Shown here: in pieces, positions 1 through 7,234 of the stretch
Numbering within the stretch: position 1 is the stretch's first letter
How the letters are laid out: every line of letters starts with the position of its first letter
From: DATJLY01 sp035604195
Lineage (GTDB): Bacteria; Pseudomonadota; Alphaproteobacteria; ATCC43930; CGMCC-115725
Reading direction: 5' to 3'
Assembly (NCBI GenBank): GCA_035604195.1
Contig: DATNIY010000031.1
Location: forward strand, 1 to 64,000
Length of the DNA: 64,000 bases
Notes under the pieces: generated by a model
The model's database searches: none
Seen by the model: the letters and a program-made list of their open reading frames with translations, nothing else
Told to the model about the DNA's origin: nothing
Made by a program: the position numbers and the translations under genes

Positions 1-108
1 GCCGCCTTGGATGAGCTTGGCCGTGGGATAGACCCGCTCCGCCACCAGAAGGCCCGCCTGCGGTCCCTTGCCGTCGCGATAGGTCACCAACCGGTATTCG
101 CCCGCCAT
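1..108 (-). CDS. Fumarylacetoacetate hydrolase family protein, N-terminal part (cut by window edge)
   Basis: Only the first 36 codons lie in the window; the gene continues beyond base 1. The reading frame starts MAGEYRLVTYRDGKGPQAGL and continues with LVAERVYPTAKLIQGG, which resembles the N-terminal cap of FAH-family hydrolases/isomerases that act on 2-oxo acids in aromatic degradation. An AGGGAGG Shine-Dalgarno sequence (bases 114-120, complement) sits 5 nt before the ATG, fixing the start. It diverges from the VOC gene. The catalytic metal-binding core is outside the window, so the family call rests on the N-terminal pattern only. Confidence 0.6.
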   Translation of the reverse strand, partial: MAGEYRLVTYRDGKGPQAGLLVAERVYPTAKLIQGG

Positions 109-208
109 GCAATCCTCCCTAATGCGAGGCCGCGACTTTAGAGAGTTTTCGCCGCGCCCACTAGATCGGCGCGCTATGCTGGGGCGTCCGGGCGCAGAGG
201 AGGGAGCG

Positions 209-670
209 ATGGCAAAGGACGGAACTGCCGCGATCGCGATCGAGCGGGTCGACCATATCGGCATCAGGGTGCGCGATCTCGAGCGCGCGATGGCGTTCTA
301 CCGCGTCTTGGGCTTCACTCTCCACCATCAGGTGACGTTCGATGCCGTCGCCATCATCAAGAATGCGGCCGGGGTCGAGATCAATCTCGTCATCAACGCC
401 AATGCCGCCGCCGCCGGGAGCAATATCCTGATGGACGTGCCGGAGAAATATCCCGGCTACACTCATGTGGCGCTCCGCGTCGCCTCGGTCGCCGACACCA
501 TCGCCACGCTCAAAGAGAACGGCATCGTCATCACCCAGGGCCCAGTCTCCTTCGGCAAGGACGGCTCGGTCTCGGTCTTCGTCCGCGATCCCGACCGCAA
601 CGTCATCGAACTCAGAGGCCGCGCCCAGGACCAAGGCAAGCTCGAAGGGCTGAAGCAGTACGAGCCGTAA
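209..670 (+). CDS. VOC (glyoxalase/bleomycin resistance/dioxygenase) superfamily protein
   Basis: A 153-residue protein of the vicinal-oxygen-chelate fold. The first beta-alpha-beta module opens with VDHIGIRVRDLERAMAFY (about residues 14-31), and a second module opens at GYTHVALRV (about 84). The family metal ligands appear intact as His16, Glu58, His86 and Glu134 (NVIEL), so it should be a metal-dependent lyase, isomerase or dioxygenase; the substrate cannot be read from sequence. The start at 209 is preferred over upstream ATGs because GAGGAGGGA lies just before it. It is transcribed away from the FAH-family gene, a common partnership in small-molecule catabolism, and converges on the beta-helix gene. 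Confidence 0.85.
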   Translation: MAKDGTAAIAIERVDHIGIRVRDLERAMAFYRVLGFTLHHQVTFDAVAIIKNAAGVEINLVINANAAAAGSNILMDVPEKYPGYTHVALRVASVADTIATLKENGIVITQGPVSFGKDGSVSVFVRDPDRNVIELRGRAQDQGKLEGLKQYEP

Positions 671-681
671 GCGCGGTCCAT

Positions 682-702
682 ATGCCTCAGAAGGGGAGGC
701 AT
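682..702. terminator. Short hairpin between convergent genes
   Basis: ATGCCTC (682-688) and GAGGCAT (696-702) form a perfect 7-bp stem with a 7-nt loop. It lies between the VOC stop and the convergent beta-helix gene, whose stop codon it overlaps. No U-tract follows on either strand, so at best it is a weak bidirectional terminator or transcript-end stabiliser. Confidence 0.3.
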
Positions 703-2195
703 TGCCCCGATTGGGCGCCGGCGAGGCTCACGGCGATCGGCACGGGATTGGGCGTGACATCCGCCGGATTCGAGGCGTGCGACGCCGGCGCGCCGCCGAA
801 GGGGCAAGAGACACCGCCGCTGACGTAATCGGCGTCTGGACCCGTGGTGCCGCCGGCCGGATCGTTGTTGAAGTTGAAGAACCCGTTCGATCCCTGCAGG
901 AGCTGCACGGCGCCGCTTATGCTGACTCCACCGGATAGCCGGAAGGTTGAGGTCTGCTCGACGAGGATGTTGCCCGTCCAGGTGAGGCCGAACCCGCCGA
1001 GGAACGGTCCCACCCCGAGTTCCAGCGTGCTCTGCTCCTGCACCAGCCCGGGGCCGCTGATGTTGTCCGGATTGTCTGCACCGTTATAGAGGGCGCTGGT
1101 CTGCTCGATCAGGCTCGAGCCATGGTCGATCTGAACCGCCGAGGCGCCATTTTGCGCCGTGACCGAGTTCCCGCCGGCGAACGTGATCGATGAGTTGCCG
1201 CTCGCCTGGAGCGCGGGCGCGCCGCCCGCGGCGGCGTTGTCCTGGATATACGACCCAACAAGAACCAGGCTCGAACCGCCGGATGTGAGAATGCCGTTAG
1301 TGCTGGTTCCGCTGTTCTGCAGCCACAACGACGATCCGCCGCGAATTTGCATGGAACCGCCGGAAAAGCTCGACGCCTCGACGTGAATCTTTGCGCCGGT
1401 GTCGGCGGCGAGCGGCACCTGCGGGACGGAGACGATGCTGTCGTAGATCGCAACGCTGCCGCCATGCAAAGCCGTGATGCCATTTCCGGCTTGAGAATTG
1501 ACCTGCACCCACCAGCTTGGTGGGAACGCCAAAGTGAAGCAGGAGCAAAAGCCGCCGCCGAAGGTGTCTGGATTGTACGTGGCGGCCGTGCCCATCGCGA
1601 TGCCGTTGGTGTTGGGCACGCCGATCACGGCCGCCGCATTGTCGATCACCGAGATACCGCTGTTGGCGCCGGGGACTCCGGCGATCCCGAAGCCCAAAAC
1701 GCCGCCGCTTTGGAAGATGAGGCTTGATGCCCCCTCGACGCGGATGCCATCCCTTTGCGCCGATTCGATGGTGGTTTCCTGCAATGTCACGGAACCGCCG
1801 TCGTGGATCCAAAGATTGGCATAGACGACGCCGGGCTGATCGCTGGATGTGCCGGTGATCGTTAGCCCGTTCACCAGAATGTTGCGCGCGCCGGCGACCT
1901 CGATCTGGCCTTCGAGCCCGGCCGCATACGCGAAATTGACGCTTTCTTGTTGAACCGGATCCGGGCCGCCGCTGTTCTCGAAAGTAAGATTGCTCGTGGT
2001 GACCGTGACGTTGCCGAGGCAGGTGCCGGTGATCTGGATCACCGTGCCGGGCGCGACGCCGACGAGTTGGCTCGCGAGATAGCCCGGTCGCGGATTGGCC
2101 GAGCAATCGACCGCGAGCGTCTGCTGCGCCTGCACCCCGCCCGCGGCGCCGAAAAGCGCTAGCGCGGCCAGAGCCCAGAGTTTTGGCCCTCGCAT
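687..2195 (-). CDS. Secreted right-handed beta-helix-like protein of unknown function
   Basis: A 502-residue exported protein. It opens with a Sec signal peptide (MRGPKLWALAALALFGAAGG, likely cleavage after VQA near residue 23). The rest is rich in Gly, Ser, Asn and Val with short repeating strands such as ILVNGLTITG, VTLQETTIES and SLWLQNSG, the texture of parallel beta-helix proteins. One Cys pair near residues 219-221 and Cys at both ends could form disulfides. No catalytic motif of pectate lyases or polysaccharide lyases is evident. No close operon partner: it faces the VOC gene and is separated from catalase by about 200 bp. Function unknown; adhesin or polysaccharide-interacting protein are guesses. 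Confidence 0.7.
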   Translation of the reverse strand: MRGPKLWALAALALFGAAGGVQAQQTLAVDCSANPRPGYLASQLVGVAPGTVIQITGTCLGNVTVTTSNLTFENSGGPDPVQQESVNFAYAAGLEGQIEVAGARNILVNGLTITGTSSDQPGVVYANLWIHDGGSVTLQETTIESAQRDGIRVEGASSLIFQSGGVLGFGIAGVPGANSGISVIDNAAAVIGVPNTNGIAMGTAATYNPDTFGGGFCSCFTLAFPPSWWVQVNSQAGNGITALHGGSVAIYDSIVSVPQVPLAADTGAKIHVEASSFSGGSMQIRGGSSLWLQNSGTSTNGILTSGGSSLVLVGSYIQDNAAAGGAPALQASGNSSITFAGGNSVTAQNGASAVQIDHGSSLIEQTSALYNGADNPDNISGPGLVQEQSTLELGVGPFLGGFGLTWTGNILVEQTSTFRLSGGVSISGAVQLLQGSNGFFNFNNDPAGGTTGPDADYVSGGVSCPFGGAPASHASNPADVTPNPVPIAVSLAGAQSGQCLPF

Positions 2196-2283
2196 TATGC
2201 GTCCTTTGCCCTTCGGCGTTGGTTTGCCACAGCCTCCGCTATCGTAAAACGCGAGTCAAAGGAATCCATGGCTAACGGTTAAC

Positions 2284-2375
2284 GCTGCCTCTCGGCGCCA
2301 AGCGGTAGCCGCCGGGCTCGGAGATGGGAATCTCGGATTTGGTCGGGTCGCGCTCGACTATCTGACGCAGCCGAG
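2284..2375 (-). pseudogene. Orphan C-terminal fragment of an OmpR/PhoB-type response regulator
   Basis: On the minus strand this stretch reads RLRQIVERDPTKSEIPISEP then GGYRLAP, nearly matching the last 27 residues of the complete response regulator encoded at 4069-4758 (RLRQKIERDPTKAEILITEP, GGYRLVP). The stop codon at the equivalent position is lost, and no receiver domain or DNA-binding core precedes it: the catalase stop lies immediately upstream. It is therefore a remnant, either a partial duplication of the nearby regulator or the tail of a deleted paralogue. Catalase now sits between this fragment and the intact regulator. Confidence 0.7.
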
Positions 2376-2394
2376 CGCGACGAGCAAACCCGGC

Positions 2395-3855
2395 CTATCC
2401 GGCGGCCTCCAGCTTCGCCATGAGGCCGAGACGTTCGGCGACGCCGCGACCGTAAGCGCGGTCTGCCTTGAGGAAGTGACCGATCTGGCGCAGCTGTATC
2501 GGCTCCGGCACGCCGTGCATGGCGGCGGCGATGTTGTCCATCAGCTGCTTCTTCTGCGCGGCCGACATCAGGCGGAAGAGCGCGCCCGCTTGGCCGTAAT
2601 CGTCGTTGCCCTGGCGGTGATCGTAGCGGTCGGCAGCGCCCGAGATCGGCAGCGGCGGCTCCTTGAAGCGCGCATCCTCGGCGGGACCGCCGAAGCTGTT
2701 GGGCTCGTAATTGACGGCGCCGCCGCAATTCCCATCGAAGCGCATGGCGCCGTCGCGGTGATAGTCGTGCACCGGACAGCGCGGCTTGTTGACGGGCAGG
2801 CTCTCGTGATTGACGCCGAGCCGATAACGATGCGCGTCGGCATAGGCGAAGATCCGGAACTGCAGCATCTTGTCGGGGCTGTGGCTGATGCCCGGCACCA
2901 CATTCGCCGGCGAGAACGAGGCCTGCTCGACCTCGGCGAAATAGTTTTCCGGGTTGCGGTTCAGCTCGAGGATGCCGACCTCGATCAGCGGATAGTCCTT
3001 GTGCGGCCAAATCTTGGTCAGGTCGAAGGGGTTGTAGGGCGTCTTGTCGGCCTCTGCCTCGGGCATGATCTGGACGCAGACGCGCCACTTCGGATAGTCG
3101 CCGCGCGCGATCGCATCGAAGAGGTCGCGCTGGTGGCTCTCGCGGTCGTTGCCGACGACCGCCGCGGCTTCGGCATCGGTCAGATTGGCGATGCTCTGCA
3201 TCGCTTTGAAATGGAATTTCACCCAGCAGCGCTCGCCGGCGGCGTTGATGAAGCTATAGGTATGGCTGCCGAAGCCATGCATGTTGCGGTAGCTCTTGGG
3301 CAGGCCGCGGTCGGAGAACAGGATGGTGACTTGGTGCAGGCTTTCCGGGCTTAAGGACCAGAAGTCCCACATCGCCGTCGGATTGCGCAAATTGGTCTTG
3401 GGATCGCGCTTCTGCGTTCGGATGAAGTCGGGGAATTTGTAGGGATCACGGACGAAGAAGACCGGCGTGTTGTTGCCGACGAGATCCCAGTTGCCCTCCT
3501 CGGTGTAGAATTTGAGGGCGAAGCCGCGGACGTCGCGCTCGGCATCGGCGGCGCCGCGCTCGCCGGCCACGGTCGAGAAGCGGAGGAAGCATTCGGTCTT
3601 CCTGCCGACTTGGCTGAACACCTTCGCCTTGGTGTAGCGGGTGATGTCCTTAGTGACCGTGAGCGTGCCGTAGGCGCCCGAGCCCTTGGCGTGCACGACC
3701 CGCTCGGGAATGCGCTCACGGTTGAAATGCGCGTGTTTCTCGAAAAGCTGCCAGTCCTGGACCAGAAGCGGGCCGCGCGGCCCGGCGGTCAGGCTGTTCT
3801 GATTGTCGCCGACGGGTATGCCGGCGGCCGTGGTCAGGGTGGTCTTGGGTGCCAT
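2395..3855 (-). CDS. katA: Monofunctional heme catalase
   Basis: A 486-residue catalase of the small-subunit type, disproportionating H2O2 to water and oxygen. The distal catalytic His is His55 (VVHAKGSGAYG) and the catalytic Asn about residue 128 (VGNNTPVFFVRDP); the proximal heme-ligand region reads RIFAYADAHRYRLG. Length is normal and there is no signal peptide, so it is probably cytoplasmic. The ATG at 3855 is chosen over an in-frame TTG 12 nt upstream because GGAGAG then sits 6 nt before the ATG. The promoter region carries a near-perfect FUR-superfamily operator overlapping the -10, implying peroxide- or iron-responsive control. The gene is flanked by a regulator remnant and an intact response regulator, which suggests local rearrangement or insertion. 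Confidence 0.95.
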   Translation of the reverse strand: MAPKTTLTTAAGIPVGDNQNSLTAGPRGPLLVQDWQLFEKHAHFNRERIPERVVHAKGSGAYGTLTVTKDITRYTKAKVFSQVGRKTECFLRFSTVAGERGAADAERDVRGFALKFYTEEGNWDLVGNNTPVFFVRDPYKFPDFIRTQKRDPKTNLRNPTAMWDFWSLSPESLHQVTILFSDRGLPKSYRNMHGFGSHTYSFINAAGERCWVKFHFKAMQSIANLTDAEAAAVVGNDRESHQRDLFDAIARGDYPKWRVCVQIMPEAEADKTPYNPFDLTKIWPHKDYPLIEVGILELNRNPENYFAEVEQASFSPANVVPGISHSPDKMLQFRIFAYADAHRYRLGVNHESLPVNKPRCPVHDYHRDGAMRFDGNCGGAVNYEPNSFGGPAEDARFKEPPLPISGAADRYDHRQGNDDYGQAGALFRLMSAAQKKQLMDNIAAAMHGVPEPIQLRQIGHFLKADRAYGRGVAERLGLMAKLEAAG

Positions 3856-3893
3856 GCGACTCTCCAAGTGCTGTAGGTTGAGAACGAGAATTG

Positions 3894-3914
3894 GAATTAG
3901 AATAATTCTAATTC
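3894..3914 (-). promoter_or_regulatory. FUR-superfamily (PerR/Irr/Fur-like) operator of the catalase gene
   Basis: A perfect inverted repeat: GAATTAGAAT (3894-3903), central A, then ATTCTAATTC (3905-3914). Its core TTAGAATAATTCTAA fits the 7-1-7 PerR box at 13 of 15 positions and the alphaproteobacterial Irr core TTAGAA-N3-TTCTAA exactly. It overlaps the predicted -10 element, as expected for a repressor. Which family member binds cannot be told from the sequence. Confidence 0.75.
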
Positions 3915-3928
3915 AGTGTACCGGTCAA
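3899..3928 (-). promoter_or_regulatory. Predicted sigma-70-type promoter of the catalase gene
   Basis: On the minus strand, TTGACC (3928-3923) is followed after 18 nt by TATTCT (3904-3899). The implied transcript would start near 3892, giving a leader of about 37 nt before the catalase ATG. The operator palindrome covers the -10. Confidence 0.5.
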
Positions 3929-3935
3929 CCACCAA

Positions 3936-3952
3936 TTTTGCGCAGCGCAAAA
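3936..3952. promoter_or_regulatory. Second 17-bp palindrome just upstream of the catalase -35
   Basis: TTTTGCGC (3936-3943), central A, GCGCAAAA (3945-3952) is a perfect inverted repeat. It ends 8 bp upstream of the predicted -35, a usual place for an activator or second operator. It could also be a weak hairpin; the regulator is unknown. Confidence 0.4.
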
Positions 3953-4068
3953 ATCTGCCCCGGAACGGCTCGGCAGCGCAGTGATTCAGCGCAAACGGAA
4001 TGGCGCGACGGATCGCCGTGGTCGCATCGACGTGACGACTGGCCTGGTCGCGGCGCTAATCCGCCGCC

Positions 4069-4758
4069 TTACGGCACCAGGCGGTAGCCGCCGGGCTCGG
4101 TGATGAGGATCTCGGCCTTGGTCGGGTCGCGCTCGATCTTCTGGCGCAGGCGATAGACATGGGTCTCGAGCGTGTGGGTCGTGACGCCCGAATTGTAGCC
4201 CCAGACCTCGTTCAGCAGCGTGTCGCGCCCGATGGTGCGGTCGCCGGCGCGGTAGAGGTATTTGAGGATTGCAGTCTCCTTCTCGGTCAAGCGCACCTTG
4301 CGCTTGCCGTTATCGGCGGTCAGGAGCTTGGCCGAGGGCCGGAAGGTGTAGGGGCCGATGGTGAAGACCGCGTCCTCGCTCAATTCGTGCTGACGGAGCT
4401 GGGCCCTGAGCCGCGCCAGCAGCACATTGAGCCGAAACGGCTTGGTGATGTAGTCGTTGGCGCCGCTGTCGAGGCCGAGGATGGTGTCGGCGTCGCCGTC
4501 GGCGCCGGTCAGCATGAGGATGGGCGCGCGCACCCCATTGCGCCGCATCAGCCGGCACAGCTCGCGCCCGTCCATGTCCGGGAGCCCGACATCGAGCAGG
4601 ACGGCGTCGTAGTAATGCGCCTTGGCGAGATCGAGCGCCTCGGCGGCATTCGCGGCCTCGGCGGCGGCGAATTCCTCGTGCAGCTGCAGCTGCTCGGCGA
4701 GCGAGCGCCGCAGCGCCGCATCGTCGTCGACGATCAGGATCTTGCGGCCGGCTGCCAT
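4069..4758 (-). CDS. OmpR/PhoB-family response regulator, orphan
   Basis: A 229-residue two-domain regulator. The receiver domain (about 5-120) has the acidic cluster DDD at 11-13, phospho-acceptor Asp56 (AVLLDVGLPDMDG), Thr84 and Lys106. The winged-helix DNA-binding domain (about 130-227) ends TEPGGYRLVP. No histidine kinase gene adjoins it, so its sensor is elsewhere. The ATG at 4758 (MAAGRKILIV) is chosen; another ATG 21 nt upstream (MEKRRDGM) has GGGGGA directly against it with no spacing. It diverges from the protease/FHA pair, which makes regulation of those genes possible but unproven. A degenerate copy of its last codons lies beyond catalase. Confidence 0.9.
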   Translation of the reverse strand: MAAGRKILIVDDDAALRRSLAEQLQLHEEFAAAEAANAAEALDLAKAHYYDAVLLDVGLPDMDGRELCRLMRRNGVRAPILMLTGADGDADTILGLDSGANDYITKPFRLNVLLARLRAQLRQHELSEDAVFTIGPYTFRPSAKLLTADNGKRKVRLTEKETAILKYLYRAGDRTIGRDTLLNEVWGYNSGVTTHTLETHVYRLRQKIERDPTKAEILITEPGGYRLVP

Positions 4759-4881
4759 GCCGTCTCGTCGCTTTTCCATTCCCCCGATTCTCATATAGGC
4801 AGGCGGGCGCCGCCGCCTCCCCGTCTTGGTTGCACCGGCCGGGCGGAAAATCAAGCGCCCCGTCCCCCGGCCAATGGAGGG

Positions 4882-6252
4882 ATGGCTTGCCCGGGCCGCT
4901 TCTCCTCGATTATCGTCTCCTGCGTGACTTGGCGCCGCCTTCTGCTGCACGTGCCGGCCGCAGCGCTCCTTGGCCTCGCGCTCGGCGGCGGCAGCGTCGC
5001 GGCCGAGCCCGCGCCGCTTTCCGCGACGGGCGAGGGGATCTACGCCACGGCGCGGCCGAAGCTCCTGCAGATCCGCACTCTGGTCGAGGCCGCCGGAAGG
5101 CAATCGACCATAGGCTCGGCCTTCCTGGTGAGCGCCGACGGCATCGCCGTCACCAATTACCACGTCGTCTCGCAATACGCGCTCGAGCCCGACGACTACC
5201 GCCTCGAATACGCCACCGCCGACGGCCGCCATGGCGCGCTCACGCTGCTTGCCGTCGACGTCGCCAATGATCTCGCGGCGGTGCGCCTCGACCGCGGCGG
5301 CGAGCCCTTCTTCGCCTTCGACCAGCGCGCGCTCGCCGGCACCGTGCCCAAGGGCGAGCGGCTTTATGCCATGGGCAACCCGCTCGATCTCGGCTTCACC
5401 ATTTCCGAAGGCACCTATAACGGCGCGGTCGAGCGCAGCTATGCCGAGCGCATCCACTTCTCCGGCGCGATCAATCCAGGCATGAGCGGCGGCCCGACGC
5501 TGGCCGCCGATGGCAGCGTCGTCGGCATCAACGTGGCGAAGAATTTGGGCGGCGAATTGGTCAGCTTTCTCGTGCCGGCGCGCTTCGCCGATGCTCTCGT
5601 CGCCCGCGCCACGGACGGCGCGCCGCCGGAACCCAAGGCATTTGTCGCCGAGATCGGCCGGCAGCTCGCGGCGCGGCAGGAAAAGCTCTACGACGCGCTC
5701 GGCACTTACGGCTTCCGTGCCAGCGGCTTCGGTCCGTACCAGGCGCCCGAATCCGCGGCGCCCTGGTTCACTTGCTGGGCGCGGACCAATGCCGACCAGG
5801 TGCCGAAGCCGCGCGCCGCCGCCAATACCACCAACTGCGGCAGCGACACCCGCCTCTTCATCGCCGGCGATCTCACCACCGGGCTCATTCAGCTGAGCCA
5901 ATCCTATTTGCGCGGCGTCGATCTCAACGACTTCCAGTTCGCCGCCTTTCTGACCCAGGAGACGCAGTCCTCCTGGCTCAGCCCGTGGAGCCGAAAATGG
6001 CAGACGCCGCAGCGCTGCCGCGAGGATTTCGTCGCCGATTCCGGCGCCCAGGACCGCCCGCTCTTGCGCGTCGTCTGGTGCGCCCGCGCCTACCGCCAAT
6101 TCGAAGGGCTCTACGACGTCCTGGTGCTGAGCGTGACGCAGGACCGCGCCGAAGAGGCGCTCGCCTCGCGGCTCAGCCTGCAAGGGATCGGCTACGACAG
6201 CGCCGTCGCGCTCACCCGGCGCTTTCTCGAAGCGGTGCAATGGACGAAATAA
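4882..6252 (+). CDS. Exported trypsin-like serine protease (S1C/DegP-like catalytic domain)
   Basis: A 456-residue protein. The N-terminus holds a hydrophobic signal (LLLHVPAAALLGLALGGG) with probable cleavage near SVAA-EP, residue 41. The chymotrypsin-fold domain has an intact triad: His94 (TNYHVV), Asp130 (VANDLAAVRL) and Ser202 (NPGMSGGP). Unlike DegP/DegS there is no PDZ domain; the remaining C-terminal half is a Cys-containing region of unknown role. GGAGGG abuts the ATG at 4882; a GTG at 4924 would give a tighter signal peptide and is the main alternative. It overlaps the FHA gene by 13 nt, so the two are translationally coupled and probably act together at the envelope. Confidence 0.8.
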   Translation: MACPGRFSSIIVSCVTWRRLLLHVPAAALLGLALGGGSVAAEPAPLSATGEGIYATARPKLLQIRTLVEAAGRQSTIGSAFLVSADGIAVTNYHVVSQYALEPDDYRLEYATADGRHGALTLLAVDVANDLAAVRLDRGGEPFFAFDQRALAGTVPKGERLYAMGNPLDLGFTISEGTYNGAVERSYAERIHFSGAINPGMSGGPTLAADGSVVGINVAKNLGGELVSFLVPARFADALVARATDGAPPEPKAFVAEIGRQLAARQEKLYDALGTYGFRASGFGPYQAPESAAPWFTCWARTNADQVPKPRAAANTTNCGSDTRLFIAGDLTTGLIQLSQSYLRGVDLNDFQFAAFLTQETQSSWLSPWSRKWQTPQRCREDFVADSGAQDRPLLRVVWCARAYRQFEGLYDVLVLSVTQDRAEEALASRLSLQGIGYDSAVALTRRFLEAVQWTK

Positions 6253-7190
6253 TCTGGGTCGAGATCCTGACGCGGCACGGCGATGTCGCGGCGCGTTATC
6301 GCTGCGCCGGGCGGGGGGTCCGCATCGGCCGCGCCTATTCCAACGACGTCGTACTCGACGATCCCGCGGTCGCGCCCGAGCACATCTGCATCCTGCGCGG
6401 CGAGGACGGCAGGCTGTTCGCCGAGGATCTCGGCAGCCTCAATGGACTTTATCTCGGCCACGGACGCGAGCGGCAGCGGCGCATCGCCCTCGACGGCGAC
6501 CGGCCGATCCGCATCGGCGGCACATATCTGCGCATCCGCGCGGCGGATCATGCCGTGGCGCCCGACCGCATCGCCAAGCCGCAGGCGCGGCGCTGGCCCG
6601 CGGCGCTGGCGCTGGCAGGTGCGGCGCTCGGGCTCGCGCTCTTGCCGCTCTGGCTCGGCGAGACCGGCGAGTTCGAGACCTCGCGCTATGTGTTGCCGAT
6701 CCTCGGCGGCGCGCTCCTGATCTTCGGCTGGACCGCGTTCTGGTCGGTGCTGGCGCGGGTCTTTTCGCGGGATGCCGGCTTCGAGCGCAATTTGCTGATC
6801 GCGCTTGCCGGGGTTTCAGCCATCCTGATCTATCTGCAGCTGGTCGCGGTCGCGGCCTATGCCTTCTCCTGGCCGGCGCTCGGGGCCTATTCCTATGTCG
6901 GCTTGTGGGCGATGCTGGCGGCGGTGTGTTTCTGCCATCTTCGTCCGATCGGTCCGCCCCGGCTCGGGCTCAAGGGCGCTGCCGTTGCCGGGCTCTTGGC
7001 CGTGGGCATTGCGGCGCAAGCGGTGCTGCAGCTCGACACCCGCACCGGCTTCGATCCGCGCGACCATGTGCGCCGCCTGCTGCCGCCGGGCCTGCGCCTC
7101 ACCGCCGCCAAGAGCACGGATGAATTCTTCGGCGAGCTCGCGCCCTTGAAGCGCGACCTCGACCGCGCCCGCGCGAAAGACACGCCCTAG
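6240..7190 (+). CDS. FHA-domain membrane protein
   Basis: A 316-residue protein. A forkhead-associated phosphothreonine-binding domain occupies about residues 4-98, with the diagnostic GR (30-31), ND (35-36), EH (47-48) and SLNGLYL (67-72) motifs. About five transmembrane segments follow (roughly 113-134, 144-168, 180-205, 213-232, 241-258), then a soluble tail. The FHA domain should face the cytoplasm and read a Thr-phosphorylated partner, though no Ser/Thr kinase gene is visible in the window. The start codon lies inside the end of the protease gene, so the pair is one transcription-translation unit: an outside protease linked to an inside phospho-reader. Confidence 0.8.
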   Translation: MDEIIWVEILTRHGDVAARYRCAGRGVRIGRAYSNDVVLDDPAVAPEHICILRGEDGRLFAEDLGSLNGLYLGHGRERQRRIALDGDRPIRIGGTYLRIRAADHAVAPDRIAKPQARRWPAALALAGAALGLALLPLWLGETGEFETSRYVLPILGGALLIFGWTAFWSVLARVFSRDAGFERNLLIALAGVSAILIYLQLVAVAAYAFSWPALGAYSYVGLWAMLAAVCFCHLRPIGPPRLGLKGAAVAGLLAVGIAAQAVLQLDTRTGFDPRDHVRRLLPPGLRLTAAKSTDEFFGELAPLKRDLDRARAKDTP

Positions 7191-7199
7191 CACATTATT

Positions 7200-7215
7200 C
7201 GGTTCGATCGAATCG
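7200..7215. repeat. Palindrome between convergent genes
   Basis: TTCGATCGAA (7203-7212) is a perfect 10-bp palindrome, flanked by CGG and TCG, in the 44-bp gap between the FHA gene and the convergent MCP-like stump. It may help end transcription or be a degenerate short intergenic repeat. No T-tract. Confidence 0.25.
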
Positions 7216-7234
7216 CTCTCGATCGCGCCCGACC

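Noticed and set aside
3853..3867. Catalase start at the upstream TTG
   Set aside because: The ATG four codons later has an SD sequence at proper distance; the TTG overlaps that SD.
4069..6240. 723-codon open frame running through the response regulator and back across the protease gene
   Set aside because: Only the last 229 codons match a protein family; the rest is antisense to the protease, an effect of high GC codon bias.
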